64,000 bases of DNA from Monarcha castaneiventris obscurior. Taxonomy: Eukaryota > Chordata > Aves > Passeriformes > Monarchidae. The DNA lies in NCBI GenBank assembly GCA_026261815.1, contig JAMPIT010000188.1, positions 372,001-436,000 on the forward strand, read 5' to 3'. Below are positions 34,840 to 46,700 of the stretch, in pieces; within the stretch, counting starts at the first letter, position 1, and each line of letters starts with the position of its first letter. Made by a program: the position numbers and the translations under genes. The notes beneath the pieces were generated by a model. That model was not told where the DNA came from. It searched no databases and saw only the letters and a program-made list of their open reading frames with translations.

Positions 34840-34990
34840 TAGTCATGGAATGGTTTGGGTTGGAAGGGACCTTCAAGATCATTTCATCCCACCCCCTGCC
34901 ATGGGCAGGGACACCTTCCACTAGACCAGGTTGCTCCAACACCTTGGACACTTCCAGGGCTGGGGCAGCCACAGCTTCTCTGTGCAGCTT
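34840..34990 (-). mobile_element. CR1 LINE 3' end, antisense
   Basis: AGTCATGGAATGGTTTGGGT, then GGGACACCTTCCACTAGACC and GGGGCAGCCACAGCTTCTCT. Truncated after about 150 bp. Confidence 0.9.
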
Positions 34991-37474
34991 CTTCTTTGCC
35001 CCAGCTCTTGTACAATTCCATGGCCACGTGTTCTGGCCAAAGTAGGAAATTCTGGGCTACACTTCAAAACTACATATGCTGCACCACTGTGAGACTGGCA
35101 AGTAAGAGGCCTTAACCTGAGAGATACTTTTCAGGAGAAGTCCAACTCATAGGATGGAAAATGAGCACATGCAGGAGCGGCTTCTGGAGAGGACAAGCAT
35201 GTCCTGCTGTTCATACAGGTTCTTCCTCTGCAGCAAGATCAGAAGGCACTGGCTTGTCCTTCCATCACACAGTGCAGAATTAAAAACTCAACACCTTAAA
35301 CCATATTCCAGGAGACAGGTCCCTTCCCAGATCATTTTCCAAGTACAACATTTTCTTGAGAGCAAACTAACACTTTCCATGTCTCATTGTCACCATGTCT
35401 GCTCCAGTCCTTTTCCCTCAGGCATTGCTGTCCTCTCCTAAACCCAGCCCTCCCAGAACATCAGCAGTCTGTTTGCATAGGATCTTTCCTATTTTTTTGA
35501 GGCCAGATATTTTCTTTTAAATAATTTATTTGTAAAGTTCGTGTATTGAGACATTTTGGAAACGTGAATTTTTTTCACAGCTCACCCTAAGAGATGTCAG
35601 TGTGTGTGTATGGGCCAGGTAGGGCCCATCATGGAGATCAAAATTGCTTTGATTCATTTCTTACCCATGGTTTGGAAGTCCTTCTAGTGTTGATAGCACA
35701 GAGGGGTTTGTGGCTGGCTGTGCCGAGTGTGGGCTAAAGAATTGTCTGCTGCCTTTCTTTTCTTGGTCGTATCGAGGGCAGTGAAAAGATGAGGTGGTTA
35801 AGCCCAGGAACTTGTGCCTGTACTTGCACATAAGGGGTCTGGGGAACAGATTGGGTCTTCCCAGCCCTTTCCAGACTCAGGGATCCAGCCCTGCTTCCTC
35901 CCAGGTAGTTCATTCCTCCATGCCTACAGGCCTTCGGCAGCCTCAGCTCCTGGGAGTGTCCCAAAGCAGTGGAGCAGGTCCAGCCAGGGAAGGGATCACC
36001 TGAGTGAGGCAGCCTGGGAACTGGCTGTGCAGGCAGAACACGTAACAACAAGCACTGGAGTCAGCACCAGGGAGGCAGATGGAGCCAGCCCCAGGTGCTG
36101 AGGCATCAGCAGGGCTGGCACCAGGCACAGCAGATGAGAGAGAAAGGGAACACTGAGCCGGTTCCCTTTTGCTTAGACTGGGCAAACACAGTCCAGCGCC
36201 CTTGATTCACACCTGGCACAAAGGCTCTGGAGAAAAGCAGGTCCTTTCATTTATTTATTTTAATCTGTAGGGCTTTGTGGTGATCACAGCATGGCTGAAA
36301 CTGTGATTTCCTGCTGCTCTGTTAGGAAAAAACCAGTAAAAGTCTATTGAAATGGAACATAATATGGACAGACACCATCTGCTGCCCAAGTCAACAGGTT
36401 CATGCTTTTCCCAGTTTCTGCTCTTACAGTGAATCCAGAGATAAAGGGACAGTTTTTACCCCCAGCTTTATCTGTCAGCCACTTTTCCTTACATTAAATA
36501 TTCCATATGGTGGAACGTTTTTCTGTGTGGAGGAATCTGCACGCTGTGATCACATCTGACTCTTCCCTTTATTAAGGGGGTCTGACAGCTTTTGGGATTC
36601 ACAAAACTGAATGTGTGTGACAGGTATCACAGCCAGTAAAGTCACTTCATTTATACCAGTGGGAACAGAGGCCAAGCTGAAGGGAAATTTCCTTGGAGAC
36701 TCCCTCCTCACCCCACCTTGATCATAGCACAGGGATGGCTGAGACCTGCATGCTCCTTCCTTTCCACCTGTTCCTCTCCTTCCCGATGTTTTTTCGGCCA
36801 AGGAGGGGAGTGACTCCATTAGGACTCCCTGTGCGCTGGCACAGCAGCAGCAGCAGACAGTGCAGTGTCTTTGGCACAGCCCAGGCAGACGGGCGGAGGA
36901 GAACTGAGTCCTGCTTCTCATCAGCCCATTCTATCGGCCTTCATCTACCACTTGTTAAGTTTCCGACAAGCTGCTTCGTGCTCTCCTTTATCCACTGCCC
37001 CCGAGCATGGGAGGAGTTACTGCAAACAGCCGCAGAGCTGCCTTCTGCTCTCCTGCAGCTTCCTCCTGCAGAACCCAGCCACCAGATTAGTGTGCGAGGG
37101 AGAGTGCCAGTAGTACTCATACCACCTTCTTTCTGTGGGATTCTTGGGGCTTCCTGTGCCGGGCCAGGAGTTTGACTTGATGGTCCTTGTGTGTCCCTTC
37201 CAACTCAGGAGGTTCTGTGTTTTTTTTCACACCATTGTGTGTACCTGTCTGTGCTCATCCTTGTCCCAGTCATTGTATTAGGAGAAGGATTTCTTGGGGA
37301 GGAACTAAAGTTTGCAGGTTTGGTTCTAAAGGTTCTGATCATGAATGGTGATACTTCTAAATTTATGGACATAATTTCATGGAATGATCACTTAGGATAG
37401 CGGAGAAGTGCATGAAATGCCAAATAATGGTAACAGACTTCTAGAATATGTGAAAAAGTGACACTGTGACACAC
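34991..37474. other. Intergenic or FAM83H 5' intron, no gene recognised
   Basis: No supported exon was seen. A short sense CR1 tail sits at about 37150-37215. The open frames near 36690-37175 do not resemble any family I know. Confidence 0.5.
37150..37215 (+). mobile_element. CR1 3' tail remnant, sense
   Basis: GAGTTTGACTTGATGGTCCT, then CCCTTCCAACTCAGGAGGTT and CTGTG; about 60 bp of CR1 3' terminus. Confidence 0.6.
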
Positions 37475-37698
37475 AGGAGTGGGCTGGAACCCCGCTGCTC
37501 TGGAAACAGGCTGGGACAGCTGGGGGTGTTCAGCCTGGAGAAGAGAAGGCTCTGGGGACACCTTAGAGCCCCTTCCAGTGCCTGAAGGGGCTCCAGGAGA
37601 GCTGGAGGGGGACTTTGGACAAGGGCCTGGAGTGACAGGACAAGAGGGAATGGCTTCCCACTGCCAAAGGGCAGGGTTTAGATGGGATGTTGGGAAGG
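37475..37698 (+). mobile_element. CR1 LINE, 5' half of a pair, sense
   Basis: Runs from GGCTGGGACAGCTGGGGGTG through AGTGCCTGAAGGGGCTCCAG to GATGGGATGTTGGGAAG and stops there. The rest of the CR1 3' end follows directly in the opposite orientation. Confidence 0.9.
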
Positions 37699-37935
37699 AA
37701 TCATGGAATGCTTTGGGTTGGAATGGACCTTACACCTCATCCAGTTCCACCTCCCTCCCGTGGACACCTTCCACTAGACCAGGTTGCTCCGAGCCCCATC
37801 CAACCTGGCTTTGAACAGTGCCAGGGATGGGGCAGACACAGCTCTGGGCAACCTGTGCCAGGGCCACACCACCCTCACAGGAAAGTGTGTCCCCAATATC
37901 TGATACATCCTCCTGTCACAGTTGCCTCCTGTCCT
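37699..37935 (-). mobile_element. CR1 LINE, 3' half of a pair, antisense
   Basis: Starts at the tail (GAATCATGGAATGCTTTGGG) and ends near CCCCAATATCTGATAC, the same consensus position where the adjoining sense fragment stops. Confidence 0.9.
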
Positions 37936-39430
37936 CTAGGTAAATTCCAGTATAAAGCATTGACAGTTCCAGGCAGGATCTTGGTAGGATGGATTGTGTG
38001 ACAGGGTAAGGGCAAATCTTGGAGTTTAAACAATTGAGGTCTGAGCACTGAGGCTTTAGCAGGCTGATTTGTTAATGACTGGGAAAAAATTAAGAGAATA
38101 TTTGGCCAAACATGAGCATGTCTGTTAGAAGATGAATCCTATGCCATATTTCTTGGATATTATTCACTTATTTTCCATCACCTGTAAGGTGGTGCACATT
38201 ATACATATGTATTTGGTCACTGACCCTTGAGGAGTAATCCTTGTTCTGAAACTTGGGGTTTTTGGGACATTCGAGTGCCTTTGAGCATCTAAAGCACAGC
38301 AGGTGTGACACCAGCCCTGCAGAGACTCACAGCCTCCTCGGCAGCAGCTGGAGGCCAGGCCAGGCCAGGTACCTTCAGGCATCCCAGGAGACATGGGGTG
38401 CCTCTGTGTGAACACTGCAATTGCTGCCCTGGCTATGGTTTCTTTGCACTTTATTTATAGTGACTTTCCCAAGACCTAAGGGCTCGGCGATGGGAAGAAG
38501 TCGATTTCCCCACTTGCTGCCTAATTTACCTTCTGGAATTTTTCTTTCCTCAAAGCACCAAGGCCTTGGCTGCAGGATCAGTGGGGATGTTGCCAGTGTG
38601 CTCAGTGGTCTGAAGAATGTCCCAGGTCCCGTATCAGTGTGTTCTGCTCAAAAAATCCAGCTTAAAACAGTTGCTGGAATTTTTTCCCAGGTCATATAGG
38701 CAGGATGTAGCAGGATTCCTTTCCTTTCCTATTCAGTGCCAGCAAAGTTCCCTCCCACTCTTCCTGGGAAGCTTTTTCTGATAAAATTCTGGCTACTGAA
38801 GCCATGGAGGACATTGGTGATGTGCTTGAGCTTTCCTGTTCCCTTCTGGAGGTGCACTGCAGGGTTTTCAGATTGAGGGACTTCAAGGCCTCAGTTTTCC
38901 AATACTGTCATGAAAACTGAAAGAGGGATGTTCAGGGGTCCCCTCTGGCCGAACACGTCACACATCTGCTCACAGCTGCAGGTGCTGGGTTGACATGAGC
39001 TCTTCTCCTCTTGTACCCACTGATGGTTTAGTGCCTCAGCTGTACCTGGACACAGAATATCTTGTTACCCATTTTAAAGAATATTTGTTACCCATTATAA
39101 AGACCCCCAAACGAATTGCCACACCCTGTTCTTTTTAGCATCCTCATTTTTCACTCGATTCCTCATTACTCGTTTCAGAAGATTTTGTAAATTGGGACCA
39201 GCAATTAAAATTAAATTCCTAATTAAATAGAATAAGCATATAAGTAAGTAAAATTCTCTATTCATCAGTAGTTACAGGCTGAAAATCTACCTTTGGGGTA
39301 TTTTCAGTTTGTGATTCAGTTTCTTTGACGATTGTGATGGTTCAGAATTCCAAAAATACAGCATTTGCCTTTTTCTGGGGTGAAAGAAGCTGCAGGTGAA
39401 GTTCAAACAAGAAGCCAACCCCTGCTTGGA
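37936..39430. other. Intergenic or FAM83H 5' intron, no gene recognised
   Basis: Repeat-poor. An AT-rich patch lies at 39060-39250. No exon was recognised. Confidence 0.5.
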
Positions 39431-39795
39431 GTCACAGAATCACAGAATAAACTGAGTTGGAAAGGGCCACAGGGATCATCGAGTCCAGCTCCTGGCCCTG
39501 CACAGGACCATCCCCAGGAGTCCCACCATGTGCCTGAGAGTGTTGTCCGAATGCTTTTTGAACTCTACCAGGGAGCCCATTCCAGCGCCCAACCACCCTC
39601 TGGGTGTAGAACCTTTTTCTAATACCCGATGTAGCCCTCCCCTGATCCAGCTCCAGCTGTTCCTTGAGTCCTGTCAGTGGTCCCCACAAAGAAGAGATCA
39701 GTGTCTGCTCCTCCTCTTCCTTTCATGAGGAAGTTGTGGAGTGCAATGAGGTCTCCCCTCAGTCTCCTCCAGGTTGTTTCAGGTGCCCCTGATCG
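39431..39795 (-). mobile_element. CR1 LINE of a second subfamily, antisense
   Basis: AGTCACAGAATCACAGAATA, then GGGATCATCGAGTCCAGCTC and CACCCTCTGGGTGTAGAACC, extending to AATGAGGTCTCCCCTCAGTC. It is one of the longer copies of this subfamily here. Confidence 0.85.
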
Positions 39796-40745
39796 AGGAG
39801 AATCCAGCCATCAGGGAAGAAAGAGTGCTAATAACTGATGTGTCCCCTCTCCTGTCCCTCTGAGGGGAAACCTGACGTGGTGTCCCTGAACTCCTGTTAA
39901 AAGGAACCAAGGCTTAAAGCATGGAATGCCCTGCAAAATACATGGAATACACAGTTCTGGAGTAAAAAAATAACAAGGCAATGTGGCACACTGAGTAATC
40001 CATCGCCTATTTCCTGAGGCACGTGAGCTGGTCCTCCACCAAATCCAGCCTTGCGCTGGGATAATGGACACACATGGAATGGATCAAGAGTGGTTACGAG
40101 AGAAGTCAAAAGATAGGAGTTTAAAAGCCAGTTCTGTCTTAGAGATCTCCTTCTGGCACACAAATATCAGTCAGAAATGGTATGTGATTGCTTCCGTCTG
40201 ATTTGGAGAGGAATTGCTTTCCAAATAGTGGGTGGCTTGATGCAGAACTGGAGAAACAGCCTGGCAGTCAGCAGCTTCGTGACACCAAATCTGACCCAGT
40301 GCCTCAGGGCTCTGCCAGCTGCAGACAGGTGATCCCAGGAGCTGGAACAGACCAAAACAAAATTTTTTTAAAAAATCCATTAATTAAGTGCAAAATCCAT
40401 CTGAATTCAGGAAGATGGGCTGTAGCAGGAGAAATTTTATTTATTCCTTGACCTGAACTCAGCTCATGCCCACCAAAGTGACAGAAGGTCATAAATAACC
40501 TTTGGGTTTCCAGGTAATTTCTTCCCTTCTGCTTTACCTGACAGGGAAGGATTTTGGAAGATTAATGAAATATCCGTAAGATTAATGAAATATCTGTAAT
40601 TTTGTGTGTGTGTGTGTATAGCTATTTATTTATTTGTTTATTTACTTATATGTATAAACCGGCATTTTTCATGCACACTGAGAATTCATCAACATGGTAT
40701 TGTTCTTGTTGCAACCCAGGGAATTAAAGGATGCCAACAATTAAT

Positions 40746-40870
40746 GGAATCATGGAAGCACAAGATGGTTTGGGTTGGAAGGAACCTTATAGCTCATCTT
40801 GTTCCACCCCCTGCCCTTGGCAGGGACACCTTCCACTAGCCATGGAACACGTGCAGAGATGGGGCAGACA
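40746..40870 (-). mobile_element. CR1 LINE 3' end, antisense
   Basis: GGAATCATGGAAGCACAAGA, then GGTTTGGGTTGGAAGGAACC and GCAGGGACACCTTCCACTAG. Truncated soon after. Confidence 0.85.
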
Positions 40871-40953
40871 CTTGTGGTGGCATAAACACAACCTCTGGTT
40901 TTTATTTCACAGTTCTGAGTCGTGGGTCTGTTTTGGAGGAAATATCCCCCCCG

Positions 40954-40972
40954 CCACACACACACACACACA
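40954..40972. repeat. (CA)n microsatellite
   Basis: A short CA dinucleotide run of about nine units. Confidence 0.85.
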
Positions 40973-41239
40973 GAGTTAAGTGCAGTTTTCCAGGCCCCCT
41001 CCAAACATCCCTTGCAGGCTCCCCTGAACATCCCTGCCAGACCAGCAACCCCTTCCCATTGCTGTGTTCAGTGGTACCAGGACACCCCCTGCTCCATATT
41101 CGTGTTCTCCCAGTGTCTCAGGGAAACCCATGGGGATCAGTTTGCTTTCACATCAAATTTACTTCTTCGCTGGTACCATGCCTATTCACAAATATACTGA
41201 GCACCACAAATACTTGGGGAACTCAAGTGACTCCTCACT

Positions 41240-41400
41240 GTAAAAACTGGGAGCAGGGCCTGACCCCCATCTGGCTGCACCCTCTTGTCAGGGAGTTGCA
41301 GAGCAATGAGAGAGTTCTCCCAGATCAGCCCAGGTGTTTCCTGATGTCCCTCTGAACCTGCCACCTGCCAGGTTAATTTTCTGCCCATTTAGTCCTTGTC
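41240..41400 (-). mobile_element. CR1 LINE internal fragment, antisense
   Basis: GGAGCAGGGCCTGACCCCCA, then CACCCTCTTGTCAGGGAGTT, matching the internal part of the copy at 53798-54325. The 3' end is absent. Confidence 0.7.
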
Positions 41401-41864
41401 CTGGCAGCAGAGATGCCCTGGTCACAGTTTGTAGATGTCTTCTCTAGGCTGAGGAGTCAGAGTTCAGGTACCACACTTTCTTGGGATGAGAGGAGTAAAA
41501 CATCCCTATCCTCAGCCCACTCCAGCTGTGAGTTCCTCCTGAACCTGTGTAGTTCAGGAGGTGCTGTTCTCTGTGGTCTTACCAGGTAACAGTCAGTATT
41601 ACCTGATGCTTCTTTAAAGCTCAATCTTCTCTGTCTTCATTTATAACTGTAGTGAAATAATTAATCATTATAAAATTGTTTCACTACTTTACCAGTATTT
41701 TTTCCTCTACTGTTTTGATTGTCCAGCAGTGTCACAGGGTTCTTCTGATGCTTCTTCCTTTTAGTGTTGCAGTTGGTCCTTAGTCTGTCACTCTCCCATC
41801 TCTGAGCATTGCGAGCAGTTTGCTGTGTGATCAGTGCTCCATCGTGGGATATATCTGGATGAGT

Positions 41865-41935
41865 CGGACATGGACCTTAAAGACCATTTTGTTCCACGCC
41901 CTTGCCATGGGCAGGGGCACCTTCCACCAGAGATA
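41865..41935 (-). mobile_element. CR1 LINE remnant, antisense
   Basis: GGACCTTAAAGACCATTTTG, then CATGGGCAGGGGCACCTTCC; about 70 bp of CR1 3' end. Confidence 0.75.
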
Positions 41936-43326
41936 CATAGTGAGTGCTCTGTACTTGAAGAGGAGAAAGACAGAATTAGAATTAGTGGGAAGATAAATGC
42001 AGACAATTCAGACTGTAAAGGCAGCTGCATGCGTGGACTATAAAGATGATTATCTGTTGCAATACATCACACATGGACCTGCTGGATTTTCCTATTTTTA
42101 TATTAAGACCATTTTTCCTGTTGTACCGTGCAGCTCTAGCAGGAGTTTCAGTTTGGAGCAGGAGTAGCTTGTGGGAGGTTGAGGCAGGAGTAACACAGCA
42201 CTGCTCTGTGCTAGGCAGGTGGTCAGAGAAGAACTTGAAACTAGTTTATCCTTCCAGTTCTTAATGAGAGTAATAGTCTGAGTCTAAAGTCTTTATCTTC
42301 CTCCCAGTCCATGGCAATCCTTCCCATTTTTGAAGTAGAAGTGTTGGATGGCAATGACCACAGCAGCAACCCTCACCTTCTGAACTCACACTCAGTAACA
42401 TAATTTAGCAGGAGTCACTCACTCTTTTGGGGATCATGAGGAAGTCTCTGCTGGCACTTCAGTGGTGGGATGCAGGAAAAGAACACTCCAGCATTGACAT
42501 TAGTTCAGAGTCTGAAGCCAAAGTGCTTTGAGCAATTTGTGGATCAGTCAGATATTACTGATGTGGTACAACAAGCTTTTCTCTCAAAAATGGGTTAAAA
42601 TCAGATTTGTCTATAGTCTCAAGTAATTGATCCCCTATAGACAATTATCAGATATTGCACGTGAGCCCCTTCAGCTCTGTTTTTTCTCAGCATGAGGAGA
42701 CTGGAAAAGTGATCACATCTCTTGTTTTTTTATTTCTTTATTCATCTCATGAAAACTCCTCTGCCTTCTGACTGTTAGACCAGCCGGACATCCCTATACT
42801 CACCTGCACCCGTGCACCTCCTGCTTCTGCTCAGATGCTGAGGTGGCTGTGACACCCGATTTGTAAGGATCCAGAGGGTGCCCTTGTATTCAGGCATGGG
42901 CTTTTGGTTTAGGGCCACATTACACATGGTAAATAACTTCTGTAGCACTTGGAAAGTAATTTTAATGGAGTATAGATAATAACCACCTACAGCTTTGCTC
43001 TTGACTTTAAAACAAATGATAAATTTAAGCTTAGCAACCAGCAGCCTGAAAGAGAAAGTTGGGCATTCTGTTGGATGCATGGGCCTTGCTTATCCCAGGA
43101 CTGCCTGATTGATTTGTTCCTTATTTTGGCCCAAAACAATTACCTTTGTGAAGGTAATGGTTAAGTGACTCACACCTTTGCCTAATTTTAGGCTCCCATG
43201 CCTTTGGCCTGAACTTTCTCTAGCATTGCTCCGTGTGCTTTTAATCTTCCCTTTGCCTTTGCTCTATGAGGAAGATGTGTCACTGTCATGACACTGCTCC
43301 TATGGTTGTTTTTTCTTTCCCTCCAG
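41936..43326. other. Sequence upstream of FAM83H first coding exon
   Basis: This is presumably the 3' part of the intron in the FAM83H 5' UTR, since a strong acceptor (TTTTTTCTTTCCCTCCAG) ends at 43326. No repeat or exon was recognised. Confidence 0.6.
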
Positions 43327-43787
43327 CTTTCCCTCCCCTCATGGCTCGTCGGTCCCAAAGCTCCTCACAGGGGGACAACCCCCTCGACCCCAACTACCTT
43401 CCCCCTCACTACAAGGAGTATTACCGCCTGGCACTGGATGTGCTCACAGAGGAGGGCAAGGAGAGTTACCAGCGCTTCCTGGCAGAGGAGGGGGCCCCCG
43501 ATTTCCTCTGTGGCTCTGAGGTAGATCACATAATCCAGAACCTCCAGAAGCCCCAGTACGCCAACCAGGAGGGCAGCACAGACACTGCGGGGGACAATGA
43601 CATGGACGGATCCTCCGGGACTTATTGGCCCATGAACTCAGACCTTGCCGTTCCTGAGCTTGACCTGGGCTGGCCGATGGTCTTTGGGTTCAGGGGTACA
43701 GAGGTGACAACACTGGTGCAGCCACCCCCGCCAGACAACCCCAGCATTAAGGAGGAGGCTCGCAGGATGATTCGAGCAGCTCAGCAG
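43327..43787 (+). CDS. FAM83H: FAM83H coding exon 1 with 14-nt 5' UTR
   Basis: The acceptor ends at 43326, the ATG is at 43341 and the donor GTAAGA follows 43787 in phase 0. It encodes MARRSQSSSQGDNPLDPNYL, then PPHYKEYYRLALDVL, and ends RMIRAAQQ. That an acceptor precedes the ATG shows at least one upstream non-coding exon. Confidence 0.95.
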
Positions 43788-46700
43788 GTAAGAGCCCAGC
43801 TAGAGCAGAGGTAAAATCACACGTGCCAGAGAAGCATCATAATAGAGAATCATAATGGAGTGGTTTGAGTCAGAGGGACCTTAAAGCTCATTCAGTTCCC
43901 CCTGCCTTGCCATGGCCAGGAACACCTTCCACTAGACCAGGGTGCTCTGAGCCCCATCCAACCTGGCCTTGAACACTTCCAGGGATGGGGCAGCCACAGC
44001 TTCTTGGGGCAGCCTGTGCCAGGGCCTCCCCACCCTCAGAGGGAACAATTTCTTCCCAATATCTCATCTAACTCTGCCCTCTGGCAGTGTAAAGCCACTC
44101 CCCCTTGTGTTGTCACTCCAGGCCCTTGTCCAAAGTCCCTCTTGAGCCCTCTTGGAGCCACTTTAGGCACTGGAAGGGGCTGTAAGGTTTCCCTGGAGCC
44201 TTCTCTTCTCCAGGCTGAGCAACATCAGGTCCTCTGCCAATTCCCTTAACTTTGCTTCCAGAACCTGACAAAAGGAGCAGGATGATTCAAATCCACCAGT
44301 GACTGCACCAAAGCTTGTCTCTGCTCTGCTCTCGTGGCACGGTGTCCATGGCCACACTAAAATACACCAAGAGTTCACAGAATCCCAAAACAGTTGAGAT
44401 TGGAAGGGGCCTCCGGAGCTGGTCCTGTCCATCCCCCCTGCTCAGAGAAGGTCGATTAGAGAGGGTCACTCAGGCTGTGTCCTTGAGCATCTCCGAGGGT
44501 GGAGACGAAACCTTTCTGGACACGCTGTTCCCATGTTCATGGTCTCCTTACAGTCCCAGAGGCTTTTCTGAAAATGAACTGTAATTTCCTGTGTTTCAGT
44601 TCATGTCTTGTCCTCTCCCTGGGCACCACTGAGAAGAGTTTGGCTCCTTCTTCTTACACCCTTTCCATCAAGTATTTACACTCACGGAGCTGGGAAGGAC
44701 AGGAAGGTAGACCTGTGAGGCCGCTTCCCATATAATCAGCACATGGATGCAGCTGAATAGTGGCTGCCTGAATGTTGGCCAGGAAGTTACCTAAAAATGG
44801 CACATGGATGCTGGAGTGGAGGGAACAGCTCCATACACCATCTAGTGTGATTACATGGCCAAAAAATTCATGGAATCATTGGACTGATGAGTCGGGGAAC
44901 ACCCAGGGAGGTTTCCCCTCACGTGCATACACAGAACATGCACCTTCCTGGACAGAAATTCTCTTTCCTGTTTGGGGCCCACAGTGCTTAATGGAACCTT
45001 TAATTGGGATGTTTCCTGTTCCAAAAGGAAGTTGGAATGAAAGTTCCTGTTTCAAACGGAAGCTGAGATGGGGACAGTGCAGCTTTGGGGTGTGAGAAGC
45101 TGGGATACATGGTTGGTCAGGGCATGAGCCAGCACAGGTGGCTGACGTGTCCCTGCATCCCTTCTCCAGGTGGTGGCCATTGTGATGGACATTTTCACGG
45201 ATGTGGATCTGCTGTTTGAGGTGCTGGATGCTGCTTCTCGCCGAGTGCCTGTCTACATCCTGCTGGATGAAATGAACTCCCAGCTTTTCCTCGATACAGC
45301 TGCCAAGTGCAGAGTCAACCTGAACTACGTGGAGGTGAGCAAAGACCTGCCCTAACTGATTCGTGTCCTAAAGGGGGTGTCTCCTGGGACACAGAGGGCT
45401 AGTATGGCAGGAAACACCGGAGAAAGGTGGGAACGGGCCGTAGCTTGGTGAAAGATCAATGTGAAGAAAGTGAGGAGATCTGGCACAACGTGTGCTGAAG
45501 GCTGAAGACATGCTGAGAAAGGGGTTTGTACAGCGGGGTGTCCGCAGGCAGAATCACTGGAGCTGGGGGATAATCCCGGTGGCAGGATGAAGGTTTAAAG
45601 GGGACAGGGAAAGAGGGGCAGGGGAGGGAATGAGGGTCCCATCTGAGTCAGTGCCTTTCTGGTTTGCAGTTCCTGAGGGTGAGGACGGTGTCTGGCCCAA
45701 CCTACTACTGCCGCACAGGGATGTCCTTCAAAGGGCACCTGAAGGAGAAGTTCCTGCTTGTGGACTGCATGGTGGTGCTGAGTGGCAACTACAGGTGAGG
45801 AGCCCTGCTGTGGTACCTGTTTGGAGACAGAGACCCTCAGGTGCTTTGTGCAAAGGTGCTCAGCTCCCACCTGATCCATTCTAGGGAGAATTTGCCGTAG
45901 CAGGAGGAGTGTAAGATTTGCATCTTAGTCTGGACCAAATGAACTTTGACCTCCACTCATAGAATCATCAAATCACAGAATGGTTTGTGTGGGAAGGGAC
46001 ATTAAAGCTCATCTTGTTCCACTCCCACAGCCCCATGTAGGCAGGGACACCTTCCACTATCCCAGGTTGCTCCAAGCCCCATCCAACCTGGCCTTGAACA
46101 CTTCCAGGGATGGGGCAGCCACAGCTTCTCTGGGCAACAGAGAGGTGGACGGTTTTAGTGGTGGGTGGTTTTAGTTAGGGCTGAGACCAGCCATTAACCA
46201 TCCTTTTGGGAATACCAGTCTTACCAGCTAAGGTGTTCATTTTTGGCAGAATAAATATTTTTAGTGAGTTCCCATAGAAGAATTTCTCCTTCACCTATTA
46301 AAAGGGTGATGGGATAAACACCTGTCATGCTCTAAGAATGTAATCATAAAATCACAGAATGGTTTGGGTTGGACAGACCCTAAAGCTTATATGGCTTCTC
46401 CCCCTGCTGTTGTGTAGTAGAAGGCAAGGAGACCTTCTACTAGACCAGGTTGCTCAAAGCCTACCATGAGTTGCTTCTCATGGTGGAAGATAGGCAAATA
46501 GAATTAAGGGTATTTTTAAATTAATTTTATGAAGAAAAAAATTACAAGAATCTGGTTAAAGTGCACATTCCTTGATAATAAGATTCCACTTCAGGGTTTT
46601 TTCCTGATGTTTGGAAAGAATTACTCACACTTGATGCTGTACCGAACAACTGTTCTGATTGGATCATTTTTTGTTTACAAGATCATCAAGTTAATTGTTC

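Larger units (their letters stand above)
43788..45169 (+). other. FAM83H: FAM83H intron
   Basis: Holds two antisense CR1 copies of different subfamilies and no other recognised feature. Confidence 0.85.

Noticed and set aside
36693..37175. 160-codon + strand ORF
   Set aside because: No recognisable motif, and it ends in a CR1-like tail; likely chance.
43266..43340. Upstream in-frame extension of FAM83H starting MRKMCHCHD
   Set aside because: It lies before a strong acceptor (TTTCCCTCCAG ending 43326), so it is intron. The conserved protein starts MARRSQ.
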